Below, in pieces: positions 57,366 through 64,000 of a stretch of 64,000 nt of DNA; the first letter of the stretch is position 1, and each line of letters begins with the position of its first letter. The translations under genes and the position numbers were made by a program. The DNA is from an uncultured Helicobacter sp. Lineage in GTDB: Bacteria > Campylobacterota > Campylobacteria > Campylobacterales > Helicobacteraceae. The DNA lies in the NCBI GenBank assembly GCA_949298825.1, contig CASFYB010000002.1:89364-153363 (forward strand). Reading direction: 5' to 3'. The notes under the pieces are model-generated. The model was not told where the DNA came from. It ran no database searches and saw only the letters and a program-made list of their open reading frames with translations.

Positions 57366-58235
57366 TTAAACCTCTGTAATTTTTAATTTAGTTTCAAAGC
57401 TTTTGTAGTATTGAAGATTATTGCCATCAATGCTGCCTAAGATCGTATGCGCACCACTTTGCAAGATCCCATCGATGCGTATATCTCTAAGGTGATTGAA
57501 AGCGATAAAATCATTTTTGTCCGCTAAATCGATGCGATGCCAAGAGTTGTTGATAAATACCTCTGCTTGATTATGTGGATTAGATTTTGAATCTAGTCCA
57601 AAAACTTCTTTTGCTGGTATATTAGAGGCATGGCATAGTGCTACTAAAATAGAATTGGCATTAAGATTTTCCCCAATTAATAGGGTTTGCTTAGAATCTG
57701 ATAATCTTCTAATCTCTGATCTAAGCTCTAGAGCTTCTGGCTGCACTTCTTTTTTGATGAAATTAGAAAAGTAGGCAACTTTGCTTTGCTCATCTAGATA
57801 TTTTACTTTGTTAGCGATCTCGCCAATGGCTCCATCTGTGCGTATATATCGGTTTTCTGGGGAGTGGTTTTGTGGAGCCTTATTGCTTTTAATCGGCTTA
57901 TATGGAGATACAGAGAGATTTAGCTGCATGGAAAAATGTTTGGTATTTTTTTGAGAATCTAATTGTGTAAAAATAAAGGGCGCACCCTGTATTTTTTCTA
58001 TTTGATAATTTTGGAAATCCCCATTGATAGTGAGGTTGGATATTTTTTGATTATGCGTAGGCATAGGCAGTGGTATGTATAGTTTTAGCTCCTGGGCTGA
58101 TTGAAATGGCATCTTAGCCTCATAGGATAAGACAAAATGCTTTTCATCTTTCTTTGAGGAAGCCAGTAAGCTAGGCGTAGAAGCAATAATCCCTGTAGCA
58201 AATAAGCTATTTTTAAGAAAATCTCTTCGTTGCAT
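57366..58235 (-). CDS. Tat-exported transglutaminase-fold protein lacking the catalytic cysteine
   Basis: The 289-residue protein has a twin-arginine signal (MQRRDFLKNSLFATG) and a C-terminal transglutaminase-like domain (about residues 140-240). The ALCHASNIPAKEVFG stretch aligns with the ALCRxxGIPARxVxG of this family. At the place of the catalytic cysteine (usually G-x-C) it reads GEN, so residue 190 is Asn. His221 (HNQAEVF) and Asp236 (WHRIDLAD) are kept. Enzymatic activity is doubtful, and a binding role is more likely. It lies 73 bp after katA, beyond a strong terminator, in the same direction. Confidence 0.75.
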   Translation of the reverse strand: MQRRDFLKNSLFATGIIASTPSLLASSKKDEKHFVLSYEAKMPFQSAQELKLYIPLPMPTHNQKISNLTINGDFQNYQIEKIQGAPFIFTQLDSQKNTKHFSMQLNLSVSPYKPIKSNKAPQNHSPENRYIRTDGAIGEIANKVKYLDEQSKVAYFSNFIKKEVQPEALELRSEIRRLSDSKQTLLIGENLNANSILVALCHASNIPAKEVFGLDSKSNPHNQAEVFINNSWHRIDLADKNDFIAFNHLRDIRIDGILQSGAHTILGSIDGNNLQYYKSFETKLKITEV

Positions 58236-58277
58236 ATTTATTCCTTATATTGATTTAGTGGTGATTGTTAAAATGGG

Positions 58278-58302
58278 TTAGCAAGGAGGGGATCCTTGCT
58301 AA
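58278..58302 (-). terminator. Strong terminator after katA
   Basis: TTAGCAAGGA and TCCTTGCTAA form a perfect 10-bp stem around a 5-base loop, just after the katA stop. A run of four T follows three bases later on the minus strand, and AAAAAG on the other. It separates katA from the transglutaminase-fold gene. Confidence 0.75.
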
Positions 58303-58308
58303 AAAGTC

Positions 58309-59754
58309 TTAGAGCACAAGCTCCTCAACACGTTTTCCATAGGCAGGGTCAGCTTTTTTGAAGTGCTCAATTTGTAGTTTTTTAATCTTTACATCCACAC
58401 CTTCCATCGCTTCTTTGATGTTTTGGCATAGACGCTCTTTCTCTTCAGCACTTAATAGGCGATAGAGATCTCCTGCTTGTGTATAGTAGTCACTATCATC
58501 AGCCCTATAATCCCAATCATAGATTGCTGTTTCTTTTTCAAATAATGCAGGATTTAATTTAGGCTCTCTGGCATTTTTATCTTCTGTATATCCTGGGATA
58601 GAGCTTGGGTTATAGTTCATATACCCGCCATAATTACCATTTTGCATATAGCCATCGCGATGTGTGCTATGTACAGGCACTTTTGGTGCATTAACTGGTA
58701 GTTGAGAATGGTTGATACCTAAGCGATAGCGTGCAGTATCTCCATATGCAAAGAGACGACCTTGAAGCATTCTATCTGGGCTATAGCCAATACCTGGTAC
58801 GACATTTGCAGGGTCAAAGGCTGATTGCTCTACTTCTGCAAAGTAATTTTCTGGATTCTTATTTAGCTCTACGATACCAACTTCAATAAGTGGGTAGTCT
58901 TTTTGACTCCAAACTTTTGTAAGATCAAATGGATGGAATCTATAAGTCTTTGCATCTTTTTCAGGCATGATTTGTACACACATTCTCCACTTAGGGAAAT
59001 CACCTTTTTCAATAGCTTCAAATAAATCTCTTTGATGAGATTCTCTATCTTTTGCTATAAGGGCTTCAGCTTCCTTGTTGGTCAGGTTTTTGATCCCTTG
59101 CATAGATTTCATATGGAATTTCACCCAGAATCTTTCATTTTTTGCGTTAATAAAACTAAAAGTGTGGCTACCATATCCATGCATATGACGGAAAGAAGCA
59201 GGGATACCACGATCACTCATTAGGATGGTTACTTGATGGAGTGATTCTGGGCATTGGCTCCAAAAATCCCATGCTGCATTGGCACTTCTTAAATTTGTTT
59301 TTGGATCGCGCTTTTGAGTATGGATAAAGTCAGGGAATTTTAAGGCATCGCGGATAAAAAAGATAGGAGTGTTATTGCCTACTAGATCCCAGTTTCCATC
59401 TTCAGTATAGTATTTCATGGCAAAGCCTCTTGGATCTCTTTCTGCATCAGCAGCACCTCTTTCGCCTGCCACAGTAGAGAATCTAAAAAAGCAAGGTGTT
59501 TTTTTGCCTACTTTGCTAAAGATTTTTGCTTTAGTGTATTTTGTGATGTCATTTGTCACAGTGAAAGTACCATAAGCACCACTTCCCTTAGCATGCACTA
59601 CGCGCTCTGGTATACGCTCTCTATTAAAATGAGCAAGCTTTTCTAAAAACCAGGTGTTTTGCAAAAGCATTGGACCTCTTGGACCTACAGTTATGCTATC
59701 TTGATTGTTAGCTACAGGTGCGCCAAACTCATTAGTTAAAGTAAGATGTTTCAT
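58309..59754 (-). CDS. katA: Catalase (monofunctional heme type)
   Basis: KatA destroys hydrogen peroxide. The 481-residue protein begins [19 protein letters not shown], has the catalytic histidine in [12 protein letters not shown], the asparagine in [14 protein letters not shown] region, and the heme-ligand tyrosine in [14 protein letters not shown]. It is about 24 residues shorter than the H. pylori enzyme I recall (505) and lacks its lysine-rich C-terminal tail. An AAAAAGGAC ribosome binding site precedes the ATG. A PerR/Fur-like inverted repeat lies just upstream. Confidence 0.97.
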   Translation of the reverse strand: MKHLTLTNEFGAPVANNQDSITVGPRGPMLLQNTWFLEKLAHFNRERIPERVVHAKGSGAYGTFTVTNDITKYTKAKIFSKVGKKTPCFFRFSTVAGERGAADAERDPRGFAMKYYTEDGNWDLVGNNTPIFFIRDALKFPDFIHTQKRDPKTNLRSANAAWDFWSQCPESLHQVTILMSDRGIPASFRHMHGYGSHTFSFINAKNERFWVKFHMKSMQGIKNLTNKEAEALIAKDRESHQRDLFEAIEKGDFPKWRMCVQIMPEKDAKTYRFHPFDLTKVWSQKDYPLIEVGIVELNKNPENYFAEVEQSAFDPANVVPGIGYSPDRMLQGRLFAYGDTARYRLGINHSQLPVNAPKVPVHSTHRDGYMQNGNYGGYMNYNPSSIPGYTEDKNAREPKLNPALFEKETAIYDWDYRADDSDYYTQAGDLYRLLSAEEKERLCQNIKEAMEGVDVKIKKLQIEHFKKADPAYGKRVEELVL

Positions 59755-59779
59755 GTTTGTCCTTTTTGTTGATTTGACA

Positions 59780-59794
59780 TAAGAATTATTATTA
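59780..59794 (-). promoter_or_regulatory. PerR/Fur-like inverted repeat upstream of katA
   Basis: TAAGAATTATTATTA is a 7-1-7 inverted repeat with six of seven pairs matching, similar to the PerR consensus TTATAATNATTATAA. It starts 25 bp before the katA ATG, downstream of a TATATT -10-like sequence. Peroxide-dependent derepression is inferred from the Campylobacter katA model. Confidence 0.5.
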
Positions 59795-59946
59795 TTTAAA
59801 AGTAATATATAGTAAACAATAAAAATTATTTATAGAAAAAATTATAAATATAAGAGGAAAAAAGAAGATTTACAAAGAATTTACATAGCATATAGAGTGA
59901 TTTTACAATGCATTTTTATACTGGCCTCAAAAATAAAAGGAGAAAA

Positions 59947-60840
59947 ATGTCAGTACTGGGAATAAAAGTAACCAAGAGCTTTAAAAAGGGCTATTTGCTA
60001 TGGCTTTATTTATTTTTTGCAAATATCGCTTTAGCAGAACAAATAAAGCCTGAACCCTTAAATGGAAAGATACATCCTTTAAGCAGAGAGCTTGGGTCTG
60101 GGACTAGAAGTGCTTTTGTAGAACTATTTGGGATTATAAAAAGGGTTGATAAGAAAAAGATTGATGATATTTCTAGATATGTAGAGATTACTAATGCTAC
60201 TGCAGTTATGATGGGTGCTGTGATGAGGGATTTGCGATCTATGGGCTATATCTCAATGGGCGCAATGAATCCAAGATTAAAGGCCTTAAAGATTAATGGT
60301 ATAGAGGCTAATATCCAGAATATTAAAAATAAGACTTATCCAATTATGAGGGATTTTTATGTGGTTTATCACAAGCATAGTAGCGAGATTTTAGAGGATT
60401 TATTGAGCTTTATCTCAAGCAAAGAGGGAATAGAGATCATTATAAAAATGGGCTATGTACCTTTAAGCAAAGAGGCATATAGCTATAAAAGCAAGAATCT
60501 TAATGGTAGCTTGAGTATCGCAGGCTCCTCATCGATCTCTCCATTGATGGAAGTGCTTATAAGCAAATATATGGAGCTAAATAAGGGGGTAAGGATCACT
60601 TTGATGCAGAGTGATTCAACTACAGGGTTATCTAGTGTGAAGAATGGATTGAGCGATCTTGGTATGGTATCTAGGAGGGTCTTAGATTCTGAGCTTGAAG
60701 GGGGATTTGTGGTAAGTAGTATTGCAAAAGATGCGATTATTATTATCGTCCATCCAGATAATCCCATTGATAATTTAAGTTCAGAGCAGATTTTGAAAAT
60801 CTATACTTATCAAATCACAAGATGGGAGGAGCTAAGATGA
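59947..60840 (+). CDS. pstS: Phosphate-binding protein PstS with circularly permuted domain order
   Basis: The start was placed at the ATG at 59947 after AAAAGGAG, giving 297 residues with a signal peptide (LLWLYLFFANIALAEQ). The normal order of short PstS proteins is the N-terminal half (IAGSSSISPL, DLGMVSR, AKDAIIIIVHPDNP, ITRWEEL), then the C-terminal half (RELGSGTRSAF, GYISMGAMN, LKINGIE, KEGIEIIIKMGYVPL). Here the C-terminal half is at residues 42-175 and the N-terminal half at 187-297. The phosphate-loop residues Arg47 and GSGT are intact. The stop overlaps the pstC start, which supports a functional PstS role. Confidence 0.85.
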   Translation: MSVLGIKVTKSFKKGYLLWLYLFFANIALAEQIKPEPLNGKIHPLSRELGSGTRSAFVELFGIIKRVDKKKIDDISRYVEITNATAVMMGAVMRDLRSMGYISMGAMNPRLKALKINGIEANIQNIKNKTYPIMRDFYVVYHKHSSEILEDLLSFISSKEGIEIIIKMGYVPLSKEAYSYKSKNLNGSLSIAGSSSISPLMEVLISKYMELNKGVRITLMQSDSTTGLSSVKNGLSDLGMVSRRVLDSELEGGFVVSSIAKDAIIIIVHPDNPIDNLSSEQILKIYTYQITRWEELR

Positions 60841-61754
60841 AGGCAAGAGTTATGAAGAGTGTGGCTAAGATGAGGGGTTTAGATTCTGCGAAGTTTTATA
60901 AACGTAGAGAAGTGATAGAGAGGCTAGCAGTTTTATTTGTCTATTTAAGTGTGTTTATATGCATATTGTGCGTAGGGGTGATTAGCTACTTTTTGTTAAA
61001 AAATGGCATAGATGGGATAAGAGAGATTGGACTTTTTAAGTTTTTGTTTGGAGATGTGTGGTCTCCTCAAAGTAAGGAGTTTGGGATTTTCCCGATGATT
61101 GTTGCTAGCTTTTATACTGTAGGGTTAGCGATATTTTTTTCGACTATTTTGGGTGTATTTAGCGCGGTATTTTTGGTCTATTTTGCTCCTAAATGGCTTA
61201 ATGATATATGTGATCTTATCCTATCAGTACTAGCATCAATCCCATCTGTGGTATATGGATTTTTAGGGCTTATGATAGTAGCTAGTGCTATTAATCTTGG
61301 ATTTGATGCAAGTGGAAGAGGGCTTTTGTGCGCCAGTATTATTTTAAGCATTATGATCTTACCTACAATTATTGCTGTAAGCAGGGATGCACTTTTGGCT
61401 TTGCCAGAGGGGTATTTACAAGCTTCATTATCACTTGGAGCCAGCCTTGAGTATAGCATTATCAAGGTGCTATTAAGGGCAGCAAGTGGGGGTATTTTAA
61501 GCGGGTTGATATTGGCTATCTCTCGTGCTTTGGGCGAAAGCATGGCTGTTTTGATGATTTCTGGGAATCAGCCCTTAATCCCACAGAGTTTATTAGATGG
61601 GATGAGGACATTAAGCGGGCATATTATCCTTGAGATGGGCTATGCAAGTGGACTTCATCATCAAGCACTCTTAAGCACAGCTCTTATTTTATTTATCATC
61701 ACGATGTTTTTAAATATCATCTTTGGTCTTATAAAAATCAGGATAGGAGGGTAG
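60837..61754 (+). CDS. pstC: Phosphate ABC transporter permease PstC
   Basis: PstC is one of the two inner-membrane channel subunits of the high-affinity phosphate transporter. The ATG at 60837, overlapping the pstS stop as ATGA and preceded by GGAGG, gives 305 residues. It has six transmembrane segments and the EAA-type ATPase contact loop (ISRALGESMAVLMISGNQP). SVVYGFLGL and GYLQASLSLGAS are family landmarks. pstA follows after 4 bp. Confidence 0.93.
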   Translation: MKARVMKSVAKMRGLDSAKFYKRREVIERLAVLFVYLSVFICILCVGVISYFLLKNGIDGIREIGLFKFLFGDVWSPQSKEFGIFPMIVASFYTVGLAIFFSTILGVFSAVFLVYFAPKWLNDICDLILSVLASIPSVVYGFLGLMIVASAINLGFDASGRGLLCASIILSIMILPTIIAVSRDALLALPEGYLQASLSLGASLEYSIIKVLLRAASGGILSGLILAISRALGESMAVLMISGNQPLIPQSLLDGMRTLSGHIILEMGYASGLHHQALLSTALILFIITMFLNIIFGLIKIRIGG

Positions 61755-61758
61755 ATAG

Positions 61759-62565
61759 ATGGATAACAGGGCTTTTTTAGATATTTTTGTGAGACTTGGC
61801 TCACTTTTTTGCATATGTCTTATGATTACCCTTTTTATAGGGATGGTTGGTGTGATATTTTTTCAAGGTTTTAGCGCACTTAGCTTTGATCTATTTAGTT
61901 GGCAATATAGTGTAGAAAATCTTTCATTATTACCCGCATTGATAAATAGTGCTATTTTGGTGTGTTTAAGCTTGATGCTAGCGCTGCCTTTAGGTGTGGC
62001 TTGTGGGATTTATCTTGCAGAGTTTGCCAAAAGATCTGGGGTGATTGGTGCTATGGAGATTTTCATCTCTACGCTCTCTGGAGTGCCTTCTATTGTTTTT
62101 GGTCTATTTGGATATTTGGTATTTGTAGTTTTTTGTGGTTTTGGGTTTAGTTTACTCTCTGGTGTTTTGACACTTTTTATGATGATTCTCCCTTTGATTA
62201 TAAAGACTACCCAAGAGAGCTTAAAGGCAGTGCCTGCGGCCTATAGGGAAGGGGGGTTAGCATTAGGGGCTAGTAGGATTTATGTTGTTTTTTATGTGCT
62301 TTTACCCTGTGCTAAAGGAGGGATTAGCAGTGGGGTGATGCTTGCTATTAGTCGTGTGCTTGGGGAATCTGCAGCCCTCATTTTTACAGCAGGTACATTA
62401 GCAGAGATTTTTTCAGATACGCTTAGCTCAGGTAGGAGCTTGAGTGTTCATCTTTATGCACTTTTGATTGAGGGGCTTTATACCCCACAGGCCTATGCTA
62501 CAGCAAGCATTTTGGTTTTATTGGCGATTGTCTTTAGTCTATTTTCAGGATTGATTAAAAAATAA
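61759..62565 (+). CDS. pstA: Phosphate ABC transporter permease PstA
   Basis: PstA is the second channel subunit. The 268-residue protein has six transmembrane segments, [16 protein letters not shown], the substrate-path loop [15 protein letters not shown] and the ATPase contact [16 protein letters not shown]. It starts 4 bp after pstC and pstB follows 10 bp later. The four pst genes are one transcript and probably respond to phosphate limitation, but no Pho box is recognisable. Confidence 0.93.
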   Translation: MDNRAFLDIFVRLGSLFCICLMITLFIGMVGVIFFQGFSALSFDLFSWQYSVENLSLLPALINSAILVCLSLMLALPLGVACGIYLAEFAKRSGVIGAMEIFISTLSGVPSIVFGLFGYLVFVVFCGFGFSLLSGVLTLFMMILPLIIKTTQESLKAVPAAYREGGLALGASRIYVVFYVLLPCAKGGISSGVMLAISRVLGESAALIFTAGTLAEIFSDTLSSGRSLSVHLYALLIEGLYTPQAYATASILVLLAIVFSLFSGLIKK

Positions 62566-62575
62566 GGATATTGGG

Positions 62576-63322
62576 ATGCAAAAAATTGTTATTAAAAATT
62601 TAAATATAAATTATGGTGATACAAGGGCATTAAAAGATATAAACTTAGATATTGATAGAAATGAGATTATGGCATTAATCGGCCCTAGTGGTTGTGGGAA
62701 AAGCAGCCTTTTGCGTTGCATTAATCGTATGAATGATGAGATCAAAAACTTTAAAATAAGTGGCGAGATTTATTTAGATGGGATGGATATTTATAGCCTA
62801 GATTGCAAAAGATTGCGTCAAAAGGTAGGGATGGTATTCCAAAAGCCTAATCCTTTTGCAATGAGTATATTTGATAATCTAGCATTTGGTCCTAGGGTAC
62901 AGGGTATTAGCAACAAGGCTGAGCTAGATGAGATTATAGAGACTGCTTTAAAAAAGGCAGCACTTTTTGATGAGGTGAAAGATCGTTTAAATAAAAATGC
63001 CCTCGAGCTATCTGGTGGGCAGCAACAGCGTCTGTGCATTGCTAGGAGTATTGCTATTAGACCGGAGGTCTTGCTTTTAGATGAGCCTACTAGCGCACTT
63101 GATCCGATCTCTACAGCTAAGATTGAAGAGCTTTTAGGTGAGTTAAAAAAGGAGTATACAATATTGATGGTCACTCATCATATGCACCAGGCACGTAGGA
63201 TATCAGATAGGGTGGCATTTTTCTTAAACGGCGAGCTTATAGAGACAGATAAGAGTGAGCAAATCTTTAATGATCCTAGGGATGAGCGGACTGATGGGTA
63301 TATTAATGGTAGGTTTGGCTGA
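62576..63322 (+). CDS. pstB: Phosphate ABC transporter ATPase PstB
   Basis: PstB powers phosphate uptake. The 248-residue protein has Walker [20 protein letters not shown], the PstB-typical [17 protein letters not shown]-loop, the signature [15 protein letters not shown], Walker [13 protein letters not shown] and the His-loop [14 protein letters not shown]. No phoU or regulator gene follows. Instead, a glycosyltransferase gene converges and overlaps its last 20 bp. Confidence 0.97.
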   Translation: MQKIVIKNLNINYGDTRALKDINLDIDRNEIMALIGPSGCGKSSLLRCINRMNDEIKNFKISGEIYLDGMDIYSLDCKRLRQKVGMVFQKPNPFAMSIFDNLAFGPRVQGISNKAELDEIIETALKKAALFDEVKDRLNKNALELSGGQQQRLCIARSIAIRPEVLLLDEPTSALDPISTAKIEELLGELKKEYTILMVTHHMHQARRISDRVAFFLNGELIETDKSEQIFNDPRDERTDGYINGRFG

Positions 63323-64000
63323 TTTTATATCTAAGCTTAGCCCAAGATCCAAGTATTATGATTTTTATAGTGCGTCTGATATTTTTAAGACTTTTGTCAT
63401 ACCTCATAGATTTGAAATGCGATAGCAAAGGGATGTCAGGCAGGAGCAAGTAGGTATGCCTTCTTAAAAGAGCAAAGGCTTCTCTGTAGATTGATTTTTG
63501 TAATGTCTTTTTATTGCGCCTAGTAATGGGTGTGAGATCTGGTATTTCATCTATAAAGTTTAAAATAAATATATAGTCTTGATAGGATTTTTTAATTTGT
63601 GCGGCATTTGTGGTTTTTGTGATAGAGGAGAGATTATCACAGCAGTAGTGATAAAACACCTTGCTAATGTATATGCCATTATTAAGAAACAATGAGACTA
63701 AAAAGGTTTTAAGGCAGTCCTCAGCCATATTAAGACGAGGGATGGGAGGCAGGGTATCTAGGAGTTTTAAAGTTTTATCTATCACATCTTTTTTGATGGC
63801 TTTGTTGCATAGATTCCAGCCGCTTGTCTTTAGGATGCTTTTCCAAATATTTTGATTAGAATCAAAATATAATATTTTTTGATTTTTGATATTGGTAGCT
63901 TTATCCCTAGGATAAAACCTCATGCCAAAGCATACAATATCAGGATAGTCATAAGGAGCTATCAAAGGACTATTAGAATCTAAGAAATTTTTATTAGATT
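63303..64000 (-). CDS. Glycosyltransferase, family 2-like, C-terminal part
   Basis: The gene runs off the right edge of the window, so its N-terminus is missing, and the visible 231 codons are open to the edge. The sequence has the pattern seen after the catalytic domain of family 2 glycosyltransferases: [16 protein letters not shown], an [10 protein letters not shown] acidic pair, and a repeated-aromatic YHYCCDN stretch. A basic, helical C-terminus follows. It probably adds a sugar to lipooligosaccharide or another surface glycan. It overlaps pstB by 20 bp at the 3' end. Confidence 0.75.
   Translation of the reverse strand, partial: SNKNFLDSNSPLIAPYDYPDIVCFGMRFYPRDKATNIKNQKILYFDSNQNIWKSILKTSGWNLCNKAIKKDVIDKTLKLLDTLPPIPRLNMAEDCLKTFLVSLFLNNGIYISKVFYHYCCDNLSSITKTTNAAQIKKSYQDYIFILNFIDEIPDLTPITRRNKKTLQKSIYREAFALLRRHTYLLLPDIPLLSHFKSMRYDKSLKNIRRTIKIIILGSWAKLRYKISQTYH

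Overview
The window looks like chromosome of a Helicobacter species (Campylobacterota). The evidence is AT-rich DNA with frequent AGATTCT/AGAATCT words, futalosine-type menaquinone synthesis, NifS/NifU instead of Isc/Suf, an atpE with a leader-like N-terminus, and gene blocks in the order I recall from H. pylori (lspA-glmM-rpsT-prfA, recR-truD-htpX-folE, gap-pgk-corA-terC, ndk-yceD-rpmF-plsX-fabH, atpE-pnp-lptD-RDD-purD, nifS-nifU, acpS-fliL-rsmD). The species cannot be fixed from this sequence. Phosphate uptake by PstSCAB, a TorA-type reductase and argB suggest a species other than H. pylori.

Layout. 1-6.5 kb: end of an ABC transporter gene, tRNA-fMet and tRNA-Gln, ribBA, prfA-rpsT (leftward), glmM-lspA, hemW and a cytochrome c553. 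6.5-11.3 kb: leftward folE, htpX, truD, alr, a second c553 and recR. 11.4-19.4 kb: dnaJ, tRNA-Val, a TonB-dependent receptor behind a Fur box, argB, rpsA, a membrane-anchored unknown, bioB and a HIT protein. 19.4-23.4 kb: a NifS-like enzyme, GDP-fucose synthase and a flippase-type ABC exporter. 23.4-28.6 kb: leftward terC, corA, pgk, pgi, gapA. 28.9-39.3 kb: rightward housekeeping run hup, tRNA-Arg, ndk, yceD-rpmF-plsX-fabH, a probable 6S RNA, purD, RDD protein, lptD, pnp, atpE and two tRNA-Leu genes.

39.7-64 kb: a VacA-type autotransporter with an unusual tail, carB with a divergent Sua5-like gene and an S4 protein, an SDR, mqnD-hemE, a small outer-membrane protein, nifS-nifU, acpS-fliL-rsmD, a TorA-type molybdoenzyme with its monoheme cytochrome, katA with a Tat-exported transglutaminase-fold protein, pstSCAB, and the end of a glycosyltransferase.

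The most unusual observation is that the pstS-like gene carries the two halves of a phosphate-binding protein in swapped order (signal peptide, C-terminal half, N-terminal half), which is a circular permutation with key phosphate-loop residues intact. Other points: a transglutaminase-fold protein with Asn where the catalytic Cys should be, next to katA; a RibBA whose GTP cyclohydrolase II half has lost its zinc site; barrel proteins with tails beyond the last strand; a perfect inverted repeat at the predicted start site of nifSU; an open frame following the RF1 stop; and a 21-bp tandem duplication in lptD. No CRISPR array, insertion sequence or prophage was seen.
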